NCBI RefSeq assembly: GCF_024362405.1
Contig: NZ_CP101454.1
Location: forward strand, 124,001-188,000
Direction: 5' to 3'
Origin: Halorarius litoreus
GTDB lineage: Archaea > Halobacteriota > Halobacteria > Halobacteriales > Haloarculaceae
DNA: 64,000 bases
In this document: positions 34,507 to 43,550 of the stretch, piece by piece
How the letters are laid out: each line of letters opens with the position of its first letter
How positions within the stretch are numbered: the stretch's first letter is position 1
The notes under the pieces: generated by a model
What the model was told of the DNA's origin: nothing
Databases searched by the model: none
What the model saw: only the letters and a program-made list of their open reading frames with translations
Made by a program: the position numbers and the translations under genes

Positions 34507-34534
34507 ACGGTGACGGGTGAGGAGGACACGGGAG

Positions 34535-34951
34535 TCACAGCCGTCGGGTCACCACCGCCTCGGCGAGCAGCGCGAGGTTGTAGCCGACGATGACCAGCAC
34601 GCCGACCGCGCCGAACACGACGGGGTCGGCCACGCCCCAGTCACGCAGCCCCGTCAGCCCGTAGGCGACCGCGAGCGTCCCGAGCGTCCCGAGGACGTGG
34701 ACCATCGACGCGACGCGGAGGTCGCTGTCGTCCGTGGCGCGTTCCTCGAACGGGCTCTCGAACGCCACGGCTGCGAGCAGCCCAAATCCGAGGACTGCGC
34801 CCGCGACGAACGCGAACACCTCGCCGGGTTCGGGGACGCCGTACGCCGCGATGAGCATGGCGCCGGCGCCCCACACCGAGAGCGTGTAGCCGTCGCGGCC
34901 GACTCGCGAGCGAGGTTGTCGGCGAGCCGCGCGCGAACGTCCATCAGTCAC
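34535..34951 (-). CDS. Small membrane protein downstream of amino-acid permease
   Basis: A 138-aa protein with about four hydrophobic segments (residues 27-39, 45-61, 76-93 and 105-131) and an Arg-rich N-terminus. The start is taken as the GTG at 34951, which overlaps the permease stop by 8 bp (GTGACTGA), pointing to translational coupling. The alternative ATG at 34944 is in another frame and gives no membrane protein. Function unknown; a permease accessory role is possible. Confidence 0.6.
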   Translation of the reverse strand: MTDGRSRAARRQPRSRVGRDGYTLSVWGAGAMLIAAYGVPEPGEVFAFVAGAVLGFGLLAAVAFESPFEERATDDSDLRVASMVHVLGTLGTLAVAYGLTGLRDWGVADPVVFGAVGVLVIVGYNLALLAEAVVTRRL

Positions 34952-36311
34952 CGAGCATACCCTGAACGTCGCGCTCGATGGCGCCGACCTCCTCCGCGAT
35001 GACGTCCCGCTCGAAGTAGAGCAGTTCGACGGCGAGCACCGCGACCCCGAGCAGCAGCACCGCGTAGAACGTCCCCTGCTGGGCACGGTAGAGGTGATAG
35101 AACATCAGCGGGAAGAACCCGAGCGCCCCGGCCGCACCCACGGCGGGTGCGACGGGCGAGACGGCGTCGGTGTCGCGCTGCTGGAACGCGAGCAGACACA
35201 TCCCGCCGAACACGAGGATGAACGCGAGCGACGCGAAGGAGGTGATGGCCTCCAGCGAGCCGTACGCGGAGAACGCCGCGGTCACGCCGCCGATGCCGAG
35301 GAGCGTCCGGGTGGGAATGCCCTCGGCGCTGGCGTCGCCAACGTGGTCGGGCAGGAGGTCATTGCCGACGAGCCCCTTCGCGAAGTAGCCCGAGGAGAAC
35401 AGCGTCGCGTTGATGGCCGACCCGGTGGAGAACAGCGCCGACCCGGAGATTATCAGGGCTGCGAGCCCTGACAGCCCGACGACGCCGAGCATCGCCCGTG
35501 CGGCGTCGATGAGCGCCGTGTGCGGGTGGCTCTCCAGCGCCCGCGGGGCGAGGTTGAACGTCGCCACCGCGACGAGGATGTAGATGGCGACCGCCACCGG
35601 AATCGAGAGGTACACCGCCTTCGGAATCGTCTCCAGCGGGTCGTCGATGCGCTCCTGGTCGTAGAAGAGGAGCTGCCAGCCCTGGAACGCGACGAACGAC
35701 ACCGCCGCGGCCATGATGGGGCTGAACGAGGTGAGCTTCGAGGTGCCGAACTCGACCGGCTGGCCCGACGCGAACAGCGCGTAGGCGAGCCCCCCGAGAC
35801 CGAACGCGACGAGCACCACGATCTTCACCGCGACGAGGACGTTCTCGGTCGAGCCGGTCGCCCGCGCGCCGAGCAGGTTCAGCCCGACGAACCCGGCGAT
35901 GGCGCCGACCGAGAGGAGCGGGCGGAGCGGGAGCCCCGCGAGCGTCTCCGGCACGGCGCTCAGCGCGATGGCGAACTCACCGAACGCGAAGGCGTACATC
36001 GCCATCGACCCGATGTAGCCGAACAGGAGCGTCCAGCCCACCATCCCCGCGAGCGTCGAATTGCCAGTAAAGCACTGGACGAACGTCACCGACCCGCCGG
36101 AAGCGTTCCCGCCCTCCCGGTCGGAGAGTTCGTTGAGCGCGTTGTACGAGTAGCCCGCGCAGACGGCGACGACGCCCGCGAGCGTGAACGCGAACCACGT
36201 CGCGGCCCCGGTTATCTGGGTGACGACGCCGAGCACGGCGTAGATGCCGCCGCCGATCATTCCGCCGAGCGCGATGGAGACGGCCTCAGTCAGTCCGAGG
36301 TTCTCGCCCAT
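34944..36311 (-). CDS. APC-family amino-acid permease
   Basis: A 455-aa transporter with about 12 hydrophobic helices. The N-terminal helix has the APC signature SIALGGMIGGGIYAVLG. The unwound first helix with GGG is the substrate and Na+/H+ site in this family. A cluster of polar loops (DREGGNASGGSV) follows helix 2. It would import amino acids or amines across the membrane; the substrate cannot be assigned. No UspA domain is present at the C-terminus. A TATA-like TTTTTACT lies about 30 bp upstream. Confidence 0.9.
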   Translation of the reverse strand: MGENLGLTEAVSIALGGMIGGGIYAVLGVVTQITGAATWFAFTLAGVVAVCAGYSYNALNELSDREGGNASGGSVTFVQCFTGNSTLAGMVGWTLLFGYIGSMAMYAFAFGEFAIALSAVPETLAGLPLRPLLSVGAIAGFVGLNLLGARATGSTENVLVAVKIVVLVAFGLGGLAYALFASGQPVEFGTSKLTSFSPIMAAAVSFVAFQGWQLLFYDQERIDDPLETIPKAVYLSIPVAVAIYILVAVATFNLAPRALESHPHTALIDAARAMLGVVGLSGLAALIISGSALFSTGSAINATLFSSGYFAKGLVGNDLLPDHVGDASAEGIPTRTLLGIGGVTAAFSAYGSLEAITSFASLAFILVFGGMCLLAFQQRDTDAVSPVAPAVGAAGALGFFPLMFYHLYRAQQGTFYAVLLLGVAVLAVELLYFERDVIAEEVGAIERDVQGMLGD

Positions 36312-36337
36312 ACGGGTGGGCTGTCGCTAGCTTCGGC

Positions 36338-36346
36338 AGTAAAAAT
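36338..36346 (-). promoter_or_regulatory. TATA-like promoter of the permease gene
   Basis: TTTTTACTG on the minus strand, 27-35 bp before the ATG at 36311. Confidence 0.55.
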
Positions 36347-36453
36347 GGGGGGCGCTCCCGGACGGTGCCGGACGTGCGCGAACAGCCGACCGCGTTCGAC
36401 CGTGGCAGTCGCTCACTGCAACTGGCGCGCGAAAGAATCAGTGGGGAGCCGCC

Positions 36454-38034
36454 TCAGTTGGACGCGATGACGTCGTCGATGCGGACGATCATCGTCGCGG
36501 CCTCGGTGGCGGACTCGATGGCCTCGCGCTTGACCGCTGCGGGGTCGAGGATGCCGGCCTCGATGGGGTCGCCGACGCGGCCGGTCTGGCCCTCGCTGAT
36601 GAGCCCGGCGATGCCCTCCTCCTCGTGGCGGTTGCGGAGGTCGACGAGCGCGTCGATGGGGTCCATCCCGGTGTTTTCAGCCAGGGTGCGCGGCAGGACG
36701 TCGACGGCGTCGGCGAACGCCTCGACGGCGAGCTGCTTGCGGCCCTCGATGGACGCCGCGCCGGCGCGGATGTGGTCGGCGATGGCGATCTCGGTCGCGC
36801 CCGCACCCGGGACGACGCCGCCCTTGTCGAGCGCCGCGGTGACGACGTCGATGGCGTCGTTGAGCGCGCGCTCGAGCTCGTCGGCGACGTGCTCGGTGCC
36901 GCCGCGGGCGAAGACGGTGACCGTCTCGGCGTTGGCGCCGCCCTCGACGAACGTGAGCTCGTCGTCGCGGCCGTACTTCTTGACGCGGACGGTCTCGGCG
37001 AAGCCGAGGTCGGAGGACTCGAGGTCCTTCACGGAGCCGACGGTTCGTGCGCCGGTCGCGCGGGCGATGCGCTTCGCCTCGTCGTCGGAGACGGACTCGA
37101 ACGCGAGGATGCCGTGCTTGGCGAGGAACGAGGCGACACGGTCCTCGATGTCGCCGGTGACGAACGCGACGTCGACGCCAGCGTCCTTCAGAGCGTCGGC
37201 GTAGCCGCGGAGTTCGCCCTCCTCGGCGTCGAGTGCGGCGGTGAGCTGGTTGACGTCCGTGACGTTGTACTCGGCGTCGATGTTCGACTCACGGAGGTCG
37301 AGGTCGAGGTCGAGGACGGCGACGTCGGCGTCCTCGACGGACTTGGGCATGCTGTCGTGGACGGGCTCCTCCTCGCTGATGACGCCCTCGACCAGTTCGG
37401 TCGCGGAGGCGCCGGCGCCCGTCTGCGTGCGCACGGTGATGTTGTCGCGCTCGACCTTCTCGTCGGTCTGGACCTGCCGGACGGCCTGAACGACCGTCTT
37501 CGCGAGCGCGTCGGCCTCGATGTCACCGGTGCCCTTCCCGGTCATCGACGACTCGGCGACCTGCTCGAGCAGCTCGTCGTCGAGCTCGTCCGAGAGCGTG
37601 ACGTTCTCGATGGCTTCGAGCGCGAGCTGCGAGGCCTCGTGGTAGCCCTCGACGATGGTCGTCGGGTGAACGTCGTCCTCCAGGAGGTCCTCGGCTTTCG
37701 CGAGGAGCTGGCCCGCGAGGACGGACGCCGTCGTCGTGCCGTCGCCGACCTCGTCCTCCTGCGTGGAGGCGACCTCGACGATCATCTGTGCGGCCGGGTG
37801 CTCGATGTCCATCTTCTCGAGGATGGTGGCGCCGTCGTTCGTGATGACGACGTCGCCGGAGTCGGAGACGAGCATCTTGTCCATGCCGCGTGGGCCGAGC
37901 GTCGTGCGTACGGCCTCCGCGACCGCCTTCCCGGCGCGAATGTTCGACGACTGCGCGTCCTGACCGTGTGTGCGCTGAGTGCCCTCCGCGAGAATGAACA
38001 TCGGCTGGCCACCCATACGTCGCTGTTGTGCCAT
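36454..38034 (-). CDS. Thermosome (group II chaperonin) subunit
   Basis: A 526-aa CCT/thermosome subunit. The apical, intermediate and equatorial domain motifs are present: [30 protein letters not shown], the ATPase [12 protein letters not shown] (catalytic Asp near 95) and [15 protein letters not shown] near 405. It folds proteins in an ATP-driven double ring in the cytoplasm. The chain ends at [12 protein letters not shown], so the Gly-Gly-Met tail seen in many haloarchaeal subunits is absent. This length fits the shorter third subunit type (Cct3-like). The ATG at 38034 lies about 31 bp from a strong TATA element. Confidence 0.96.
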   Translation of the reverse strand: MAQQRRMGGQPMFILAEGTQRTHGQDAQSSNIRAGKAVAEAVRTTLGPRGMDKMLVSDSGDVVITNDGATILEKMDIEHPAAQMIVEVASTQEDEVGDGTTTASVLAGQLLAKAEDLLEDDVHPTTIVEGYHEASQLALEAIENVTLSDELDDELLEQVAESSMTGKGTGDIEADALAKTVVQAVRQVQTDEKVERDNITVRTQTGAGASATELVEGVISEEEPVHDSMPKSVEDADVAVLDLDLDLRESNIDAEYNVTDVNQLTAALDAEEGELRGYADALKDAGVDVAFVTGDIEDRVASFLAKHGILAFESVSDDEAKRIARATGARTVGSVKDLESSDLGFAETVRVKKYGRDDELTFVEGGANAETVTVFARGGTEHVADELERALNDAIDVVTAALDKGGVVPGAGATEIAIADHIRAGAASIEGRKQLAVEAFADAVDVLPRTLAENTGMDPIDALVDLRNRHEEEGIAGLISEGQTGRVGDPIEAGILDPAAVKREAIESATEAATMIVRIDDVIASN

Positions 38035-38060
38035 AATCAGTAAAAGGTCGTCAGCAGTTC

Positions 38061-38071
38061 TATATAAAAGC
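38061..38071 (-). promoter_or_regulatory. Strong TATA-like promoter of the thermosome gene
   Basis: GCTTTTATATA on the minus strand, 27-37 bp before the ATG at 38034. Thermosome genes of haloarchaea are heat-shock induced, and this near-ideal TATA box is consistent with high expression. Confidence 0.65.
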
Positions 38072-38210
38072 ATCGGAATAGTATTCCGGAAACCCGGAGA
38101 CTGCGGGCGTGTCACGCTCACGCACGCCGGTTGGCGAAGCGGGTCGGGGAAGGGGTCCAGAGCTGTAGCGCAGCGAACCCTTAAGCGATGGGTGGCCGTG
38201 GCAGGGAGTG

Positions 38211-39005
38211 ATGCTGGAGTTGGGTCACGGCTTCCGAGTCGTCGACGTCCACACGCGGCTCGACCCCGTGGGTGGCAGCGAGCGTGGCCGCGACATCGAG
38301 CCGGAGCGACTCGAACGCGAACTCCACCAGGCCGGAATCGTGAAAGCCGTCGTCTCGCCGGGACCCCGCGACCGCGGCTACCTCGCGGCGAACAACGCCG
38401 TCGCCCGGCTCTCCGTCGAGCGCCCGTTCGTCGCGTTCGCCCGGCTCGACGGCCCCCGACACCCGACGAGCCGGCTGCGCTCGCTCGGCGCCAGTCGAGC
38501 GGAACACCACGTCTCGCCCGAGGACGTCGAGCAGTTCGCCTACGACGACCGCTTCGCGGGGTTCACCCTCGCCCCGGTGGTGGACGGCCTCCCGGAGCGA
38601 GCCGTCCTGGAGACGCTCGGTGAGGTGGGCCTCCCGGTCGTCGTCCACGGTGGCCGCGGCTTCCCACCCGAACGCGTCGCCGAGACACTCCTCGACCACC
38701 GGTTCCCGGTCGTGCTGGCGGGCTTCGGTGGCTATCCGCTCGACCGCGCGCAGATGACGCGCGCCATCGACCTCCTCGACGCATACGACGAACTGTATCT
38801 CGATACGGCCGCGGTGCGGTTCCGCGACCTGCTCGAACGCGCCATCAAGGAGCATCCCGACCGCGTACTGTTCGGGTCGGGCGCGCCGGACGTCCACCCG
38901 AACGTCGCGGTGATGGAACTCCTCACGTGCTCGGTGCCGGAAGACGAGATGAAGCGGGTGTTCGACGCGAACCCGTCGCGGGTGGTGTCGGCGCTCGCCC
39001 CTTAG
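38211..39005 (+). CDS. Amidohydrolase-like TIM-barrel metal-dependent hydrolase
   Basis: A 264-aa protein of the amidohydrolase-2 kind. The N-terminal metal strand is VVDVHTRLDP (the usual HxH appears as only one His), followed by VVVHGGRG (near 142-149, the second metal His), the YLDTAAVRF strand and the C-terminal RVLFGSGAPDVHPN (catalytic Asp near 223, here GSGAPD). Some ligands are atypical, so catalysis is uncertain. ATG at 38211 lies about 30 bp from a TATA-like CCTTAAGCG. Ends in a 4-bp convergent overlap with the glycosyltransferase (TTAG). Confidence 0.75.
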   Translation: MLELGHGFRVVDVHTRLDPVGGSERGRDIEPERLERELHQAGIVKAVVSPGPRDRGYLAANNAVARLSVERPFVAFARLDGPRHPTSRLRSLGASRAEHHVSPEDVEQFAYDDRFAGFTLAPVVDGLPERAVLETLGEVGLPVVVHGGRGFPPERVAETLLDHRFPVVLAGFGGYPLDRAQMTRAIDLLDAYDELYLDTAAVRFRDLLERAIKEHPDRVLFGSGAPDVHPNVAVMELLTCSVPEDEMKRVFDANPSRVVSALAP

Positions 39006-39925
39006 CGGGTGTCGTGGACCGCGACCGCGCGGTCCGAGCGCGACGACCAGCCGGCCGGATTGCGTCGGGGGGAGCGGTCGGCCCACCGCGCCCGGAGGCC
39101 GCCGACCCAGCCCCGGAGACTCCCCGTGACCACGTCGCGACCGTTCCCGACCCACTGAGAGGGGCGGGCCTCGCCCGCGAACACGTCACGGAGCGACGCC
39201 CCCGCATCCGAGAACGCGTGGCGCGTGAGCCGGTACGCGACCGTGGGCCGGACGCCGTAGTTCTTCACCAGGCGATAGGCGAGCGACTCGTAGCGGAGCG
39301 ACCAGTCGCGCTCGGAGCCACCGTCGGCGACGATGGAGGGTCGGAGCCCGGCTGACTCCCCTTCGCGCGAGACGCTCATGTCCGAGAGCCACAGCACCTC
39401 GTAGTCGAGCGCGGCGAGCCGGTGGGCGGCGTCGCGTGCGCCACCGACGACGAGGTGCTCGTCGAAGCCGTCGATGGCCTCCAGCGCCTCGATGGTGAAC
39501 GCGGCGTTGCCACCGTTGAAGTAGTGGACGTTGCGGCCACCGATGGTCCGTTCTTCCGGCTCCTCGGTCGTCCAGCCCACGTCGAGCTGGCGGTGGACCG
39601 GGCCGGTGACGGCGTCGGCCTCGCGCAGCCCGGCTTCGAGCGCGGCGAGCCAACCCTCCTCGACGGCGAGTTCGTGTGAGAGGAACGCGACGGCGTCGCC
39701 GCGTGCGCGGTCGAGCCCCGCGTTGCGCGCGACGTTCACGTTCCGGTCGTCGAGTTCGACCAGGACGTCGACGTCCTCGCGCTCTCGACACATCCCGCTG
39801 GTGCCGTCCGCGGAGGGGCCGTTGGCGACGAGTATCTCGGCGGGTCCCTCGGCTGCGAGCGCGTCGAGACAGGCTGCGAGCCGCTCGCGGCTGTTGAGCG
39901 TTGGGACCACCACCGAGACATCCAT
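39002..39925 (-). CDS. Family 2 glycosyltransferase lacking the DxD motif
   Basis: A 307-aa GT-A type glycosyltransferase. It opens with MDVSVVVPTLNSRERLAACL, has the donor-binding loop DRNVNVARNAGLDRARG, and the substrate region GGNAAFTIEALEAIDGFDE. The nucleotide-sugar metal motif DxD, expected after AVAF, reads FLSHEL, so the chain lacks the metal-ligand acids. It may therefore be inactive, use another ion geometry or have changed function. No membrane anchor is seen. The ATG at 39925 is supported by a TATA element (GTTTTTATCC) about 30 bp upstream; a start 15 bp earlier is less likely. Confidence 0.8.
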   Translation of the reverse strand: MDVSVVVPTLNSRERLAACLDALAAEGPAEILVANGPSADGTSGMCREREDVDVLVELDDRNVNVARNAGLDRARGDAVAFLSHELAVEEGWLAALEAGLREADAVTGPVHRQLDVGWTTEEPEERTIGGRNVHYFNGGNAAFTIEALEAIDGFDEHLVVGGARDAAHRLAALDYEVLWLSDMSVSREGESAGLRPSIVADGGSERDWSLRYESLAYRLVKNYGVRPTVAYRLTRHAFSDAGASLRDVFAGEARPSQWVGNGRDVVTGSLRGWVGGLRARWADRSPRRNPAGWSSRSDRAVAVHDTR

Positions 39926-39986
39926 ACCCTCCGGTAGCAATCCCTACGGATAAAAACACTCGGATGCGCGCTGACAGGTCGCCCGA

Positions 39987-40694
39987 CTACGCCACGCGGG
40001 CGTCCCAGTAGGAGACCGACGCGAGCGGGTGGCCGAGTGGCGTGCGCCCGACCGCGAGGTCCACGTCGCGGAACGCCGCGGCGACGCTGTCGGGAATCTG
40101 CCGGTAGAACCCGTACGGGAGGACGAAGTCGTGCGCCTCGTCTTCGAGCTGGAGGCCGGCGCCGTGCAGGAGTCGCAGCACCTCGGTCTCGGAGTAGAGC
40201 CGCGACCCCATCGGCAGCAGCCAGTTGTACACCGAGCGCAGCGAGTAGCGGTTGAACGTGTCGAAGAACACCTGCGACTTCGAGACGCGACACATCTCCG
40301 CGAGGAACGACGCGGGGGTATCTGCAAGATGGAAGAACCGCATCGCGAACACCGTGTCGAAGTGGTCGTCGGGGAACGGGAGGCGGGCCGCGTCGCCGCG
40401 CATGAACTCGAGGTGGTCATCCACGCCCAGCTCCTGGGCCTTCTCGCGGCCCTGCTGGAGCATCGCCGCCGAGATGTCGAGCCCGACGATGTCCGCACCC
40501 TCGGCTGCGAGCATCGCGGTGAACCGGCCGGTGCCGCAGGCGATCTCGAGGATGCGCTTGTCCTCGAGCGGCGAGAGCGCCTCGAGGACGGCCTCCTTCT
40601 CCCGCTCGTCGATGAGCTTGCCGCCCTGGGAGAACCGTTTGTCCTCGTACGCTTCGGCGACCTCGTCCGCCTGATACCACTCCGCTCCTTTCAC
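39987..40694 (-). CDS. Class I SAM-dependent methyltransferase
   Basis: A 235-aa methyltransferase. Motif I is ILEIACGTGRFTAML (near 48-62), motif II the acidic VGLDISAAML, then RGDAARLPFPDDHFDTVFAM (motif IV/post-I) and a C-terminal lid region. It resembles the UbiE/BioC-like class with small-molecule substrates. The GTG at 40694 starts MKGAEWYQADEVAEAYEDKR, and a TATA-like TTTTATTC lies about 30 bp upstream. Substrate unknown; the glycosyltransferase downstream is transcribed in the same direction with 61 bp between. Confidence 0.88.
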   Translation of the reverse strand: MKGAEWYQADEVAEAYEDKRFSQGGKLIDEREKEAVLEALSPLEDKRILEIACGTGRFTAMLAAEGADIVGLDISAAMLQQGREKAQELGVDDHLEFMRGDAARLPFPDDHFDTVFAMRFFHLADTPASFLAEMCRVSKSQVFFDTFNRYSLRSVYNWLLPMGSRLYSETEVLRLLHGAGLQLEDEAHDFVLPYGFYRQIPDSVAAAFRDVDLAVGRTPLGHPLASVSYWDARVA

Positions 40695-40761
40695 ACTACC
40701 GCCAACTGTACGGCCCCGGAATAAAACGGTACTGAAAGGAACCGCCGGTGAGTCCTCCGGG

Positions 40762-41535
40762 TCACGCGGTCGTGGCGACCTCGCCGTCCCACGCGAGTCG
40801 CCCCTCGACCGCGAGTTTCTCGACGTGCGCGTGGACCGTCGCCACGGCGAGCGCCCGCACCGCCGAGATATCCTTCTCGTAGGCAGCGTCCGTGATGTCG
40901 TCGAGCGTGCGCGCGCCGCCGCGGACGGCCGCGAGGATGCGGTCCTCTCGCTGGTAGCGGTGGTCGACGAGCCGCGCACAGGTCGCCCGCGGGTCGTCGA
41001 TGACGGGGCCGTGGCCCGGGTACAGTACCGGAGGGTTCCGCGCCCACATCCGCCGGAGCGAGGCGAGGTACGCGCGCATGTCGCCCTCCGGAGCGCCGAC
41101 GACGACGCTCCCCTCCGCGACCGCGAGGTCACCCGTCAGGAGGCCGTCGGCCGTCTCGAACGCGACGTGTTCGGGCGCGTGGCCGGGCGTATCCAGAACC
41201 GTCACGGGCTCGTCGGCCGGGATGGTCGTCCCCTCGACGAACGTGCGGTCGGCGTCGATACCCGTGGCGGTCGCAAAGTCGGCGTCTCTCCCGTATCGAC
41301 ACCAGACGGTGGCGTCGTGCTCACGAGCGTAGTGGGCGACCGCACCCACGTGGTCGGGGTGGTGGTGAGTGACGGCGACGTGTTCGACGGTTCGGCCGGC
41401 GAGCGTCTCGTCGACGGCGTCGCTCTCGGCCGGTGGGTCGACGAGGACGGCGGCGTCCGTCCCGAGGACGTAACAGTTGGTGGTGCCGTGTGGTGCCCGA
41501 GTCGGAACGGCGACGGGGACGCGCTCGATAGCCAT
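40762..41535 (-). CDS. MBL-fold metallo-hydrolase
   Basis: A 257-aa metallo-beta-lactamase-fold enzyme. The metal motif is THHHPDHVGA (His57, His59, Asp61, His62), and later ligands include DTPGHAPEHV (His near 117) and YPGHGPVIDDP (His near 166). The C-terminal winged-helix-like stretch (YEKDISAVRALAVATVHAHV) is common in the LACTB2 type. It hydrolyses a thioester, phosphodiester or RNA; the substrate is not determinable. It lies 28 bp downstream of the HTH regulator, which precedes it in transcription, so a two-gene operon is likely. Confidence 0.87.
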   Translation of the reverse strand: MAIERVPVAVPTRAPHGTTNCYVLGTDAAVLVDPPAESDAVDETLAGRTVEHVAVTHHHPDHVGAVAHYAREHDATVWCRYGRDADFATATGIDADRTFVEGTTIPADEPVTVLDTPGHAPEHVAFETADGLLTGDLAVAEGSVVVGAPEGDMRAYLASLRRMWARNPPVLYPGHGPVIDDPRATCARLVDHRYQREDRILAAVRGGARTLDDITDAAYEKDISAVRALAVATVHAHVEKLAVEGRLAWDGEVATTA

Positions 41536-41562
41536 GTCGGGAGCGTCGGCCCCGGGCGGGAT

Positions 41563-41835
41563 TTAGTTAACGAGGAAGTAGACCTGCTTGCGGGCGTCGT
41601 GGAAGCTGTAGCGGGAGCCGACGAGGTCCTCCTCCTCGAGCCGGTTCAGCGCGTAGCGCACCGTCCGGTCGGGAAGCAGCGACTCGTCAGCGAGCTGGCC
41701 CTGCGAGAGCGGCGAGGCGTCCTCGAGGACTTTCGCGACGAGCTTCGCGCTCGGGGGGAGTTCGCGCAGACGGTCGCGGAACTCGGGGTCGGTCATCGGG
41801 TTTTCACTGGAGCGTTCGTCCGTGGTCGCGCTCAT
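41563..41835 (-). CDS. Small winged-helix (MarR/ArsR-like) regulator
   Basis: A 90-aa protein consisting of a single winged helix-turn-helix: LPPSAKLVAKVLEDASPLSQ then the recognition part ESLLPDRTVRYALNRLEEED and a wing (GSRYSFHDARKQVYFL). There is no effector domain. It is upstream of the MBL gene on the same strand and divergent from the flavin-type oxidase. The intergenic region contains two inverted repeats that it may bind. Confidence 0.8.
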   Translation of the reverse strand: MSATTDERSSENPMTDPEFRDRLRELPPSAKLVAKVLEDASPLSQGQLADESLLPDRTVRYALNRLEEEDLVGSRYSFHDARKQVYFLVN

Positions 41836-42006
41836 ACATCCTCGGATGGCAAAGCCCCTGGTAAACCTTCGCTATATGTGTGTCAAAACAATACGAACAC
41901 ACCCATGAGTATAAGGCCCCCTTATACAAAACTGCCCGACATATGTTGCCGGAACCGATATGCTCCGAGTCTCACCGTTTTAGGGCGGGGAGTTTATAAC
42001 GATTGT
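41836..42006. promoter_or_regulatory. Divergent promoter region with inverted repeats
   Basis: The region between the winged-helix regulator and the oxidase is unusually A/T-rich. A perfect inverted repeat GTATAAGG-CCC-CCTTATAC (41909-41927) and a weaker one GTGTG...CACAC (41877-41901) are present. TATA-like TTTATAAC lies at 41991-41998 and TTTTAGG at about 41978-41984, the latter near the ideal distance from the ATG at 42007. Operator function is inferred. Confidence 0.5.
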
Positions 42007-42408
42007 ATGGCCGAAATCCCGGCGGAGTTCCACGACCTCTTCGACATGAAAACATTCGCGCACTTCTCGACCGTAATGCCCGACGGGACCCCGCAGACGA
42101 CCCCGGTATGGATCGACCACGATTCGGCGGCGAACCGCGTGCTCGTGAACACAGCGCGCGGTCGGCAGAAAGAACAGAACGTCCGCGAGAACCCGAAGGT
42201 CGGCCTCAGCATGACAGCTCCCGACGACCCGTACCGGTTCCTGTCGGTCCGTGGAACCGTGGACGAGGTGACCGAAGACGGCGCCGTCGAACACATCGAC
42301 ACGCTCGCGGCCCGCTACATGGGCGTCGACGAGTACCCCAACCACGGCGACGAGGACGGCGCGCGCGTCCTCATCAAGATTCCCCCCGAACACGTCTCCC
42401 ACTCCTGA
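42007..42408 (+). CDS. PPOX/flavin-type (pyridoxamine 5'-phosphate oxidase-like) protein
   Basis: A 133-aa split-barrel protein resembling the F420/FMN-dependent PPOX family. Features are FAHFSTVMPDGTPQTTPVWID (first strands), RGRQKEQNVRENPKVGLSM (cofactor-binding region) and the typical RGTVDEVTEDGAVEHID loop. Archaeal relatives reduce or oxidise small molecules with F420 or FMN; substrate and cofactor are not decided by sequence. It is divergent from the winged-helix regulator. Confidence 0.87.
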   Translation: MAEIPAEFHDLFDMKTFAHFSTVMPDGTPQTTPVWIDHDSAANRVLVNTARGRQKEQNVRENPKVGLSMTAPDDPYRFLSVRGTVDEVTEDGAVEHIDTLAARYMGVDEYPNHGDEDGARVLIKIPPEHVSHS

Positions 42409-42451
42409 CCGGGACGCAAGGCTTGTACCCACGGACCCGTACTCCCTTTGC

Positions 42452-43117
42452 ATGGAGAGTCTCGAAGCCGAACTCGACCGTGCCCGTGACCTCGCGGTCG
42501 ACGAGCTGGCCGACGCCATCGAGTCCATCGGCTTCGAGTGCACCCGGTGTGGCGCCTGCTGTACGGGCCACGGCGCAGCCGACGATCGCGAACCCCACAC
42601 GGCGACGGTGTTCCCCGACGAGGTGCGTGACCTGCAGATAGCTACGGCCAACGAGTGGCGAGACGTCGCCCGACCGATGCCCTATGGCCTCCACGAGGGG
42701 GAGTCCGGACCCGAGGGCGAGACGTTCGAGTGGGCGCTCCAGACCGACGCCTGTGGCGACTGTACGTTCTACACGGAGACGGACGGCACGGGCGCGTGTA
42801 CGGTCCACGAGGACCGCCCGCTCATCTGCCGGACCTACCCCTTCTCGGTCGCGCTCGGCGGCACGAGTCAGCCGATGGGCGAGGCTGTCGACCGTGAGGG
42901 GCTCGTCCGCGCCCACGAGTGCGAGGGCCTCGGCCGCGATATTTCGCGTGACGACGCCGAGGAGCTCGCCGCCGCGCTGAAGGAGCGCGCCGTCCGCGAA
43001 CTCGAGGAGGCGATCGCCGTCCGCGACAGCTATTCCGCCGTGGCACCCGAGCCGGGCGAGGTGGTCGTCCACGACTCCGAGGGCGCGAAACGGCCGGATG
43101 GGACCCAGTACCGGTAA
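42452..43117 (+). CDS. YkgJ-type zinc/iron cysteine-cluster protein
   Basis: A 221-aa protein with the CxxCxxCC motif CTRCGACC (near residues 30-37) and further cysteines ACGDCTFY, GACTVHE and PLICRTYPFSVA (about 97-135), the YkgJ/UPF0153 pattern that binds zinc or an Fe-S cluster. The C-terminal half is helical and charged (EELAAALKERAVRELEEAI). Function of this family is not known. It lies 43 bp after the oxidase gene on the same strand, so the two may be co-transcribed. Confidence 0.85.
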   Translation: MESLEAELDRARDLAVDELADAIESIGFECTRCGACCTGHGAADDREPHTATVFPDEVRDLQIATANEWRDVARPMPYGLHEGESGPEGETFEWALQTDACGDCTFYTETDGTGACTVHEDRPLICRTYPFSVALGGTSQPMGEAVDREGLVRAHECEGLGRDISRDDAEELAAALKERAVRELEEAIAVRDSYSAVAPEPGEVVVHDSEGAKRPDGTQYR

Positions 43118-43154
43118 GAACTTTACGAGTGGCGGGGCAACCGCCGTCGTGTCT

Positions 43155-43550
43155 ATGGAGATCTCCGAGAAACTCCTGTGTCTGTTCAGTGCGGATATCG
43201 AGGCCGACGGTGACCGCTACGTCGTGGAAGTCCCCCGCCGCGAAATCGACACCGGTGCCATCGAACCCGGCGACACCTACCGCGTCGCACTCATCGCCGG
43301 TGGCGAGCGCGAGCCGACCGCCAGCGACGAGTCGACCGAGGATGCACCTGTCGACGAGCCACAGCCACCGGTCGAGCGCGGCGAGATTCGCTACGTCGAG
43401 ATCGAGGACCTCGGGAAGCAGGGCGACGGCATCGCGCGCGTCGAGCGTGGCTACGTCATCATCATCCCCGGCGCCGAGGTCGGCGAGCGCGTCAAGATCG
43501 AGGTCACCGAAGTCAAGTCCAACTTCGCCGTCGGCGAGATCATCGAGTAA
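43155..43550 (+). CDS. TRAM-domain protein
   Basis: A 131-aa protein. The N-terminal half has an acidic linker after VEVPRREIDTGAIEPGDTY. The C-terminal half (about 75-131) is a TRAM domain: RYVEIEDLGKQGDGIARVER, then GYVIIIPGAEVGERVKIEV. TRAM is a small beta-barrel that binds RNA, as in TrmA/MiaB-type enzymes. Haloarchaea carry several stand-alone TRAM proteins, thought to act as RNA-binding cold-shock-like proteins. The ATG at 43155 is 57 bp inside a longer frame; the conserved MEISEKLLCLF start is preferred. Confidence 0.88.
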   Translation: MEISEKLLCLFSADIEADGDRYVVEVPRREIDTGAIEPGDTYRVALIAGGEREPTASDESTEDAPVDEPQPPVERGEIRYVEIEDLGKQGDGIARVERGYVIIIPGAEVGERVKIEVTEVKSNFAVGEIIE

